5,147 nt of DNA from Verrucomicrobiales bacterium (GTDB lineage: Bacteria; Verrucomicrobiota; Verrucomicrobiae; Limisphaerales; UBA9464), in NCBI GenBank assembly GCA_005789375.1, contig SXXZ01000190.1, forward strand, positions 1-5,147, written 5' to 3'. Below, piece by piece: positions 1 through 5,147 of this stretch. The position numbers and the translations under genes were made by a program. The notes below the pieces were generated by a model, which was not told the origin of the DNA, did no database searches, and saw only the letters and a program-made list of their open reading frames with translations. Positions within the stretch are counted from its first letter, which is position 1; the number at the start of each line of letters is the position of its first letter.

Positions 1-6
1 CAAAGT

Positions 7-47
7 GGGGAGCCAAACGGGGTCTAGAACTCCGCTCGGGCTACCCC
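7..47 (-). terminator. Nested hairpin downstream of accD, possible terminator
   Basis: The arms GGGGAGCC (7-14) and GGCTACCCC (39-47) pair over 8 bp with a single bulged A at 43. Inside them, 18-23 pairs with 29-34 over 6 bp (one G-T pair) around a 5-nt loop. The structure lies 57 nt past the accD stop, where a terminator would be expected. On the minus strand it is followed only by ACTTTG, a poor T-tract, so intrinsic termination is not certain. On the plus strand it is followed by ATTTAT, so it could also serve a gene entering from the left of the window, or act in both directions. It could instead be a copy of an interspersed repeat, which cannot be judged from one copy. Confidence 0.4.
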
Positions 48-103
48 ATTTATCTGGTCGATCCGTGCCTGATCGCTTCGGCGGGATCGTTGAGACCAGT
101 CTC

Positions 104-1054
104 TCAGGCGGCCCGACGGCCCGACATCATGAAGTCTAGGTCGGTGCTCAGGCGGGACTTCATTTCGAGGCGTGAAACGATCGCATCGATCATCCCGTGC
201 TTCATGAGGAACTCCGCCGTCTGGAAGTCCGGAGGTAGTTCTGACTGGGTGGTGGCCTCGACCACACGGCGGCCGGCGAAACCAATGGTCGCTCCCGGTT
301 CTGCCACGATGAGGTCTCCCACACTGGCATAACTGGCCATGACGCCGGCAGTGGTGGGATCCGTCAGAACACTAATGTAAGGCAACCGCTGTTTGGCCAG
401 GTACGCGAGTGCTCCGCACGTTTTAGCCATCTGCATCAAGCTGAACATACCCTCATACATGCGAGCTCCACCGCTGGTGGATACGATGATCAGGGGAATG
501 CCTCGATCAGTGGCTGTCTCGATCAAACGGGTGAGTTTTTCTCCCACCACCGAGCCCATGGACCCGCCGAGAAACTGAAAATCCATGACCCCCAGAGCCA
601 CCCGGTGCGTGCCGAGCATGCCGACACCGGTGACCACGGCGTCTTTAAGCATGGACATCTTTTTTCGATAGGCGGCGAGCTTGGCCTCGTAACTGGCTGC
701 TCCCGTGAACTTGAGAATGTCCACGCTTTCCATCGAAGCGTCCATTTCTTCGAAGGAGCAGGTTTCCACCATGGAATGGATGCGCTCCCGAGAACCGATC
801 TTGAAGTGGTAGCTGCACTTCGGACAGACCTTGAGATTGCTGTCTAGGTCCTTGTCATAGATCAAACCCTCACATTTAGGGCACTTGCTCCACAAACCCT
901 CGGGAATATCCCGCTTCTTGGACTTGGAGGTCAGCTTGGGCTTGGTGAGGAATGCAGTATCAGCGGCATCGTGGGTCGGAGGAGTGACTGCAGGCTCGAC
1001 CGGATCGACTGGATCGACGCCGATCGCCTTTTTGCGGATGACTTTGGTGGCCAT
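104..1054 (-). CDS. accD: Acetyl-CoA carboxylase carboxyltransferase subunit beta (AccD)
   Basis: AccD is the beta subunit of the cytosolic carboxyltransferase. With AccA it moves the carboxyl group from carboxybiotin on AccB to acetyl-CoA, giving malonyl-CoA for fatty acid synthesis. The 316-residue product has the family zinc ribbon: C58-x2-C61, then C77-x2-C80, just after the D-I-P-E-G-L-W motif (49-55). The crotonase-fold core follows, with the glycine-rich F-L-G-G-S-M-G-S (161-168), S-G-G-A-R-M (194-199), L-P-Y-I-S-V-L-T-D-P-T (224-234) and I-G-F-A-G (257-261) segments. In the last, R262 stands where many homologues have proline. About 48 residues precede D-I-P-E-G, against about 17 in E. 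coli; this extension is basic and contains a V-D-P/V-E-P repeat. ATG at 1054 is the only good start before the ribbon. A GAGGAG lies 13 nt upstream, rather far, and inside a hairpin. The gene is divergent from the propeller gene, and accA is not in the window. Confidence 0.97.
   Translation of the reverse strand: MATKVIRKKAIGVDPVDPVEPAVTPPTHDAADTAFLTKPKLTSKSKKRDIPEGLWSKCPKCEGLIYDKDLDSNLKVCPKCSYHFKIGSRERIHSMVETCSFEEMDASMESVDILKFTGAASYEAKLAAYRKKMSMLKDAVVTGVGMLGTHRVALGVMDFQFLGGSMGSVVGEKLTRLIETATDRGIPLIIVSTSGGARMYEGMFSLMQMAKTCGALAYLAKQRLPYISVLTDPTTAGVMASYASVGDLIVAEPGATIGFAGRRVVEATTQSELPPDFQTAEFLMKHGMIDAIVSRLEMKSRLSTDLDFMMSGRRAA
992..1018 (-). repeat. 9-bp tandem repeat in the accD N-terminal extension
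   Basis: Three consecutive 9-bp units (1010-1018, 1001-1009 and 992-1000) encode V-D-P, V-D-P and V-E-P, residues 13-21 of AccD. The first two differ by one base and the third by more. The period of three codons keeps the frame, so copy number could change without breaking the gene. It lies in a low-complexity linker ahead of the zinc ribbon. Confidence 0.75.
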
Positions 1055-1063
1055 GAACGGGGA

Positions 1064-1084
1064 AACGCTCCTCAGGGAGGCGTT
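1064..1084 (-). promoter_or_regulatory. Hairpin overlapping the accD ribosome-binding site
   Basis: AACGC (1064-1068) pairs with GCGTT (1080-1084) and TCC (1069-1071) with GGA (1076-1078), leaving one bulged G at 1079 and a 4-nt loop. In the accD transcript the 3' arm reads GGAGCGUU, so most of the only Shine-Dalgarno-like element (GAGGAG, complement of 1068-1073) sits in the stem or loop. The hairpin ends 9 nt before the start codon. It could limit ribosome access. Whether it forms in vivo or responds to anything is inference. Confidence 0.4.
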
Positions 1085-1135
1085 ACTTCGGGGGATTTCC
1101 TACCACCGACTTGTGTGGAAAGCCAGCGCGAGTAA

Positions 1136-1152
1136 CACCCGACGGATGGGTG
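1136..1152 (-). promoter_or_regulatory. Short hairpin in the accD upstream region
   Basis: CACCC (1136-1140) and GGGTG (1148-1152) are perfectly complementary across a 7-nt loop. It lies between the larger dyad at 1172-1199 and the hairpin over the accD ribosome-binding site. If accD is transcribed from the AT-rich patch near 1240, all three would be in its leader. A single 5-bp stem in GC-rich DNA can arise by chance. Confidence 0.25.
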
Positions 1153-1171
1153 GTCGAAACTTCAGCGCGCT

Positions 1172-1199
1172 CGTGTAAGACCCGGGGCCGACTTACACG
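1172..1199. promoter_or_regulatory. Perfect 8-bp inverted repeat, operator or RNA hairpin
   Basis: CGTGTAAG (1172-1179) and CTTACACG (1192-1199) are exact reverse complements separated by 12 nt. The half-site centres are 20 bp apart, about two helical turns, which would suit a dimeric repressor or activator reading one face of the DNA. As RNA the stem can extend by a U-G pair and three more pairs past one bulge (1167-1169 with 1201-1203). It sits between the divergent accD and propeller genes and just on the accD side of the AT-rich patch, so it could control either. No specific regulator family is recognised. Confidence 0.5.
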
Positions 1200-1233
1200 G
1201 CGCCTTTGAGTCCCTGGGCGAGGGTGGCTGCTG

Positions 1234-1259
1234 TATTTTTCTAAGGTCACGTATTTATT
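1234..1259. promoter_or_regulatory. AT-rich core of the divergent intergenic region
   Basis: This is the most AT-rich stretch of the intergenic region, with TATTTTTCTAA and TATTTATT inside GC-rich surroundings. It is about 90 nt from the propeller start and about 180 nt from the accD start, a sensible place for divergent promoters. I looked for -35/-10 pairs with 16-18 nt spacing on both strands and found none close to consensus, so no exact promoter is called. Confidence 0.3.
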
Positions 1260-1270
1260 CAGAGCGACCA

Positions 1271-1290
1271 TCGGCCTTATTCGGCCTTAT
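1271..1290. repeat. Perfect 10-bp tandem repeat (TCGGCCTTAT x2)
   Basis: TCGGCCTTAT occurs twice back to back with no mismatch. The 10-bp period is close to one helical turn, so two protein monomers could bind side by side on one face. It lies between the AT-rich patch and the propeller gene start, in the probable 5' leader or promoter-proximal region of that gene. A recent replication-slippage duplication is equally possible. Confidence 0.6.
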
Positions 1291-1346
1291 CGTCTCGGTA
1301 GCGGTCGTGGGGAGGTCTTTGAAAAACCCTGGGCCGCCATCCATTG

Positions 1347-2675
1347 ATGAACCCTCTTTTTAAAGTCAAAGGCCTCATAGCCCTGCTCGGAGCCGTCGCC
1401 GCGTGGGCAGCCACTCCGGAGTGGCCCGAATGGCGTGGGCCAGGCGGGCAGGGGTATGCTTCCTCAAAAGCCCAACCGCCGACCCGATGGAGTGAGACCG
1501 AAGGCGTCGTCTGGAAGGCCTCGATTCCAGGCCGTGGTTGGTCCTCTCCGGTGATCGATGGTCAGCAGATTTGGCTCTCGACGGCCCATGAGACTGCTGC
1601 CAAAGCCGAGGACGTGAAACGGCGTTTGGGCGCCAACACCGCGGACCAACCGCTGGTCCTTTTGCAAAAGGTTGATTTGCACGCCCTTTGCGTAGACCGC
1701 AACACGGGCAAAATTTTGAGGGATATCCGCCTGTTTTCGGAGCAGGAGCCCCAATGGGTTCATGAACTCAACAGTTATGCCTCGCCAACTCCGGTCTTGG
1801 AATCGGGCCGCGCCTATTTCCACTTCGGCACCTTCGGCACCGCCTGTTTGGACACCCGATCCGGAAAGGTTCTCTGGACCAATACCAGCCTTCACATCAT
1901 GCACGAGAATGGCCCCGGCAGTTCTCCGATTTTGTGGAAGGATCGGTTGATCTTCCACCTTGATGGCAGCGACAGCCAATCGATCGTGGCACTAGACACG
2001 GCAACCGGTCGATTGGCCTGGCAGACGCCTCGTTCCGGGGAATTGGCCGACAACCCGCAACTCAAAAAATCCTACGCCACACCGGCCATCATCAAGCTGG
2101 GAGGACGCGATCAATTAATCTCCCAGGGAGCCGATTGGCTGTATGGCTACGATCCGGCGAGCGGGCGCGAACTCTGGAAGATCCGCTACGGGCAATTGGG
2201 CTTCTCCCTCTCATCACGCGCTGTCTTTGGTGGCGGCACGATGTACCTCAGCACGGGCTTCATGAAGCCGGAGATTCACGCCATCCAACTGGATGCCCAG
2301 CCCCAGCCGGTTCACCGGTGGAAGTATTCGAAGGGAGCTCCGACCATGCCCTCGCTCTTGCTGGTGGGAAAGGAATTGTACTTTGTGTCGGACTCCGGAG
2401 GCTTCTTCACCTGCCTCGATGCCCGCACCGGGGCTGAACAATTTCGTGAGCGCTTGGGCGGCAATCACAACGCCTCGCCGCTGTACGCTGGAGGTCGGAT
2501 CTACCTGCCCAGTCGCGAAGGAAGCGTGATGGTTATCGAGCCTGGGCGGCAATTTCATCCCGTCGCGACCAACACAGTGGCAGGCAAGATCATGGCCACG
2601 CCCGCGGTGGTGGGGCGATCGATCTTCATCCGGACCGACCATTCTCTGTACCGGATCGAATCCGCCAACCGATGA
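1347..2675 (+). CDS. Exported PQQ-like beta-propeller repeat protein
   Basis: The 442-residue product starts with a Sec-type signal peptide: lysines at 6 and 8, a hydrophobic stretch at 10-19, and a likely cleavage after A19-W20-A21. The mature protein should be periplasmic or outside. It opens with W-P-E-W-R-G-P-G (26-33), common in exported propellers of Verrucomicrobia and Planctomycetes. Blade-type motifs follow, of the form D-x-x-(T/S)-G-(K/R)-x-L-W: D169-W177, D217-W225, D269-W277, and weaker ones near 117-124 and 358-365. This is the pattern of PQQ-like/BamB-like repeat domains. No catalytic set of a quinoprotein dehydrogenase is recognised, so a scaffold, binding or unknown role is as likely as an enzyme. 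The ATG at 1347 is preferred over the adjacent TTG at 1344. Neither has a close Shine-Dalgarno; a GGGGAGG at 1309-1315 is over 30 nt away. The stop overlaps the next gene's ATG. Confidence 0.9.
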   Translation: MNPLFKVKGLIALLGAVAAWAATPEWPEWRGPGGQGYASSKAQPPTRWSETEGVVWKASIPGRGWSSPVIDGQQIWLSTAHETAAKAEDVKRRLGANTADQPLVLLQKVDLHALCVDRNTGKILRDIRLFSEQEPQWVHELNSYASPTPVLESGRAYFHFGTFGTACLDTRSGKVLWTNTSLHIMHENGPGSSPILWKDRLIFHLDGSDSQSIVALDTATGRLAWQTPRSGELADNPQLKKSYATPAIIKLGGRDQLISQGADWLYGYDPASGRELWKIRYGQLGFSLSSRAVFGGGTMYLSTGFMKPEIHAIQLDAQPQPVHRWKYSKGAPTMPSLLLVGKELYFVSDSGGFFTCLDARTGAEQFRERLGGNHNASPLYAGGRIYLPSREGSVMVIEPGRQFHPVATNTVAGKIMATPAVVGRSIFIRTDHSLYRIESANR

Positions 2676-3298
2676 ATCCGATGGACCCTTCAGGACACTT
2701 AGGTGAGCCATCCGAAGGCCAATTCCCTCAGGCCTTGCCCCCAGCCGAGGCTCAGGTCATCGCCGACACCCGTCTCTGGTTGGAGCGGGCCGTGATCGGC
2801 TTGAACCTTTGTCCCTTCGCCCGGGCAGAATACGTTCGGAATCGGATCGCCTTTCGAGTCACAGATGCCGCGACGCCGGAAGCCCTGTTGGGTGAATTGC
2901 AGGCCGCCCTGCTGGAGTTGCTGGCCACCGAGCCTTCGAAGATCGAGACCACATTACTCATTCACCCACGCGTGCTTCAGGAGTTTCTCGACTACAACGA
3001 GTTTCTGGGTGAGGCCGATGCGCTGCTCTCCCGAATGAACCTGGAGGGAGTCTTTCAGATCGCCAGCTTCCACCCCCGATATCAGTTCGCCGGTGAAGAT
3101 CCTGCCGACATGAGTCATTTCACCAACCGCTCCCCCTTTCCGATGCTTCACCTTTTGCGAGAGGCCTCCGTCGAACGGGCCGTGAGCAGTGGCGAGGATG
3201 CCGCAACCATCGTCGCCCGGAACTTGGAGACCGTCCGCGGCCTGGGTTCAGAGGGGTGGAAACGACTCGGATTGGCCAACACTTCGGACGGCCACTGA
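2672..3298 (+). CDS. DUF1415 family protein of unknown function
   Basis: The 208-residue product carries the conserved blocks I associate with DUF1415: W-L-E-R-A-V-I-G-L-N-L-C-P-F-A (36-50), the T-T-L-L-I-H-P segment (93-99), F-L-D-Y-N-E-F-L (105-112), A-S-F-H-P-R-Y-Q-F-A-G (131-141) and N-R-S-P-F-P-M-L-H-L-L-R-E (152-164). No biochemical function is established for the family to my knowledge. The invariant-looking C47, H134 and H160 could suggest metal binding or catalysis, but that is inference. There is no signal peptide or membrane segment, so it is probably cytosolic. The first 28 or so residues are polar, proline-rich and probably disordered; ATG at 2681 is an alternative start. ATG at 2672 overlaps the propeller stop (ATGA) and no Shine-Dalgarno precedes it, which points to translation by reinitiation in an operon. 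Confidence 0.9.
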   Translation: MNPMDPSGHLGEPSEGQFPQALPPAEAQVIADTRLWLERAVIGLNLCPFARAEYVRNRIAFRVTDAATPEALLGELQAALLELLATEPSKIETTLLIHPRVLQEFLDYNEFLGEADALLSRMNLEGVFQIASFHPRYQFAGEDPADMSHFTNRSPFPMLHLLREASVERAVSSGEDAATIVARNLETVRGLGSEGWKRLGLANTSDGH

Positions 3299-3363
3299 AT
3301 ACGGATGGGAAAACCCTCTGGTGGTGGGCTGAGTCCCTTTAGTCAGTGGGATGCAGTCCATCG

Positions 3364-3383
3364 GGCCCAGTCCGTCTTGGGCC
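3364..3383 (+). other. 6-bp hairpin between the DUF1415 gene and lepA
   Basis: GGCCCA (3364-3369) and TGGGCC (3378-3383) pair perfectly across an 8-nt loop, 65 nt after the DUF1415 stop and 108 nt before lepA. No T-tract follows, so it is not a classical intrinsic terminator. It could be a weak or factor-assisted terminator, an mRNA 3' end stabiliser, or chance. Nothing else in the 193-nt gap is convincing as a site or RNA. Confidence 0.3.
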
Positions 3384-3491
3384 AATGTTGGGCTTTCCAA
3401 ATAGAGCTTGCCCGGTATGTTGCCCGCTCCCGTAGCGGAGACGGATCGGACTCAAAAAGGTTCGACCGCTTCCCTTCGGTTCTGCACCACG

Positions 3492-5147
3492 ATGGACGCC
3501 CCACACATTCGCAACTTCAGCATCATTGCCCACATCGATCACGGGAAGACCACCCTGTCAGACCGATTGCTCCAGACGACGGGGACTGTCGAAGATCGGA
3601 CGCTCCAAGCCCAGCACTTGGATGCGATGGACTTGGAGAAGGAGCGGGGCATCACCATCAAAGCCCATCCGGTCACGATGTACTACGTGGCCAAGAATGG
3701 AGAACGCTATGAGCTGAACCTGATCGACACCCCTGGACATGTCGACTTTGCCTACGAGGTCAGCCGTTCCCTGAGTGCCTGCGAGGGAGCTCTGGTCATC
3801 ATCGATGCGGCCCAAGGCGTGGAAGCTCAGACCGTGGCCAATGTGCATCTGGCCATGAAGCAGGGCCTGACGATCATTCCGATCATTAACAAGATCGATC
3901 TGCCGCATGCCAATATCCCGATGGCCAAGCAGCAGTTGGAGGAGATTTTGGCCATTCCAGCTGAGGACGCCATCTTAGCCAGTGCTAAGGAAGGCATTGG
4001 TATTTCAGACATTCTGGAAGCAATCGTTCATCGTTTGCCTGCACCGAAGCCGACCGAGGCAAAATCGTTCCAGGCGTTGATTTTCGACAGCTACTTCGAC
4101 ACTTACAAAGGTGTGGTGATCTTGGTCCGGGTGACCAACGGGGCCCTGAAGCCGGGCATGATGGTCAAGTTGCTGCACTCAGGGCGGACAGTTGAAATCA
4201 AGGAGGTTGGCTCCTTCAATCCCAAGCCGTACACCCGCGATGAATTGACGGTGGGCGAGACCGGCTACATCACGGCCAATATTAAGACCCCGCGCGAAGT
4301 GAAGGTGGGTGATACCATTACCGATCCGCGCAATCCGTCGACCGAGCTCCCTGGCTTTCAAGAGATTCATCCGATGGTGTTCTCGGGCATCTACCCGATT
4401 AACACGGCCGACTACGAGGGGCTTAAGGTCAGCATCGCCAAGCTGCAGTTGAACGACTCAGCCCTGACCTTCCAGACTGAAAGCTCGGCAGCGTTGGGTT
4501 TCGGACTCCGGTGCGGTTTCCTCGGACTTCTCCACATGGAGATCGTTCAGGAGCGCCTCCGCCGCGAGTTCGACATGGACATTATCGCCACCTACCCGAG
4601 CGTGGTGTATCAGGTCCACATGACCGATGGGACGGTCAAGCAGGTGGACAATCCCGCCTTCATGCCCGACGTCACCTACATCGAGACCGTCATGGAGCCC
4701 ATCGTGAAGGCCTTCGTCATTACGCCGGGTGAGAACCTGGGCGACATCATGGGGCTGATTTCCGAGAAGCGCGGGTTCATTAAGAACACCGAAACCCTCG
4801 ACACGCGGCGGGTGATGCTGACCTGCCGGATCCCGATGAACGAAATCCTCATCGACTTCCACGACCGCATCAAATCCATCACCCGAGGCTACGGGTCGAT
4901 GGATTATGAACCGGATGGATTGGAAGCCAGTGACATGGTGAAACTGGACATGATGGTCAATGGAGAGGTGATGGAAGCCTTCTCCAGTCTGGTTCATCGA
5001 TCCAAGGCGGAGGCCCGGGGGCGCAACTTGGCGGCCAAGCTCAAGGACGTCATTCCGAGGCAGCAGTTCCAGATCGCCATCCAGGCAGCCATTGGCAGCA
5101 AAATCGTTTCTCGTGAGTCGATCAGCGCCATGCGCAAGGACGTGACG
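3492..5147 (+). CDS. lepA: Elongation factor 4 (LepA), 3' end beyond the window
   Basis: LepA is a ribosome-associated GTPase related to EF-G, linked to back-translocation and ribosome assembly or stalled-ribosome relief. The 552 codons present run open to the window edge; the family is about 600 residues, so roughly 50 are missing. The G domain has A-H-I-D-H-G-K-T (13-20), R-G-I-T (52-55), D-T-P-G-H (79-83), N-K-I-D (133-136) and S-A-K (164-166), all intact. Domain II follows from about 190, then the family-typical G-F-G-L-R-C-G-F-L-G-L-L-H-M-E (336-350), the EF-G-like domain with R-G-Y-G-S-M-D-Y (465-472), and the start of the LepA-specific C-terminal domain with I-P-R-Q-Q-F (521-526). ATG at 3492 fits family N-termini, with I-R-N-F-S at 6-10. 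An in-frame ATG at 3417 would add 25 residues unlike the family. Neither has a clear Shine-Dalgarno. The 193-nt gap suggests its own promoter. Confidence 0.97.
   Translation, partial: MDAPHIRNFSIIAHIDHGKTTLSDRLLQTTGTVEDRTLQAQHLDAMDLEKERGITIKAHPVTMYYVAKNGERYELNLIDTPGHVDFAYEVSRSLSACEGALVIIDAAQGVEAQTVANVHLAMKQGLTIIPIINKIDLPHANIPMAKQQLEEILAIPAEDAILASAKEGIGISDILEAIVHRLPAPKPTEAKSFQALIFDSYFDTYKGVVILVRVTNGALKPGMMVKLLHSGRTVEIKEVGSFNPKPYTRDELTVGETGYITANIKTPREVKVGDTITDPRNPSTELPGFQEIHPMVFSGIYPINTADYEGLKVSIAKLQLNDSALTFQTESSAALGFGLRCGFLGLLHMEIVQERLRREFDMDIIATYPSVVYQVHMTDGTVKQVDNPAFMPDVTYIETVMEPIVKAFVITPGENLGDIMGLISEKRGFIKNTETLDTRRVMLTCRIPMNEILIDFHDRIKSITRGYGSMDYEPDGLEASDMVKLDMMVNGEVMEAFSSLVHRSKAEARGRNLAAKLKDVIPRQQFQIAIQAAIGSKIVSRESISAMRKDVT

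Noticed and set aside
1..48. tRNA 3'-half resemblance (T-arm-like 17-mer at 18-34, CCA at 46-48)
   Set aside because: The loop does not match the T-loop consensus on the plus strand, the spacing to the CCA is wrong, and on the minus strand the stem has a mismatch and no matching 5' acceptor strand is found.
92..106. Small inverted repeat GAGAC/GTCTC at the accD stop codon
   Set aside because: The loop would be only 2 nt (or a 5-bp stem in the alternative fold) and no T-tract follows, so it is not a credible terminator.
1206..1237. Possible plus-strand promoter TTGAGT and TGTATT
   Set aside because: The spacer is 20 nt and the -10 matches only four of six positions, so it is not called as a promoter.
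1083..1271. 62-residue minus-strand ORF upstream of accD
   Set aside because: No ribosome-binding site, no recognisable motif, biased toward Arg/Pro/Ser as expected of GC-rich non-coding DNA, and it crosses the inverted repeats.
1464..1979. 171-residue antisense ORF inside the propeller gene
   Set aside because: Opposite-strand shadow of a clearly coding frame, with no domain-like motif.
3388..3421. Possible lepA promoter (TTGGGC and TATGTT)
   Set aside because: The spacer is 22 nt, too long for a standard sigma-70 type promoter, and it would start transcription downstream of one candidate start codon.
3305..3712. 135-residue plus-strand ORF running into lepA
   Set aside because: Overlaps over 200 nt of lepA in another frame, is low-complexity, and matches no family I recognise; lepA is unambiguous there.
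4458..4997. 179-residue histidine-rich antisense ORF
   Set aside because: The many histidines are the antisense reading of conserved lepA codons (for example ATG and GTG read backward), not a metal-binding protein.

Overview
The window is a chromosomal, housekeeping-type segment of moderately high GC from a Gram-negative bacterium. It carries no mobile element, CRISPR array, rRNA or tRNA that I can see. A verrucomicrobial source (phylum Verrucomicrobiota, PVC group) is the best guess. The reasons are the exported PQQ-type beta-propeller opening with a W-P-E-W-R-G-P motif, a hallmark of the large propeller families in Verrucomicrobia and Planctomycetes, and the weak or absent Shine-Dalgarno sequences before most genes. 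This is inference from style, not a phylogenetic result.

Layout: (1) 1-103 is non-coding sequence downstream of accD and holds a nested hairpin at 7-47 that may end the accD transcript. (2) 104-1054, minus strand, is accD, the zinc-ribbon carboxyltransferase beta subunit of acetyl-CoA carboxylase, with a longer N-terminus than usual. (3) 1055-1346 is a divergent intergenic region of 292 nt. It has an AT-rich core (1234-1259), a perfect 10-bp tandem repeat (1271-1290), a perfect 8-bp dyad (1172-1199), and two more hairpins (1136-1152 and 1064-1084) on the accD side; the last overlaps the accD ribosome-binding site. (4) 1347-2675, plus strand, is an exported PQQ-like beta-propeller protein. (5) 2672-3298 is a DUF1415 protein whose ATG overlaps the preceding stop by 4 nt, making a two-gene operon. 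(6) 3299-3491 is a 193-nt gap with a 6-bp hairpin. (7) 3492 to the window end is lepA (elongation factor 4), open at the right edge with 552 codons present.

Functionally, accD (fatty acid synthesis) and lepA (translation GTPase) are core genes that flank a two-gene unit of unknown role. No multi-gene defence, biosynthetic or mobile system is visible. The parts most worth a second look are the possible structured 5' leader of accD, with its Shine-Dalgarno sequence inside a hairpin, and the tight coupling of an exported propeller to a cytosolic protein of unknown function.
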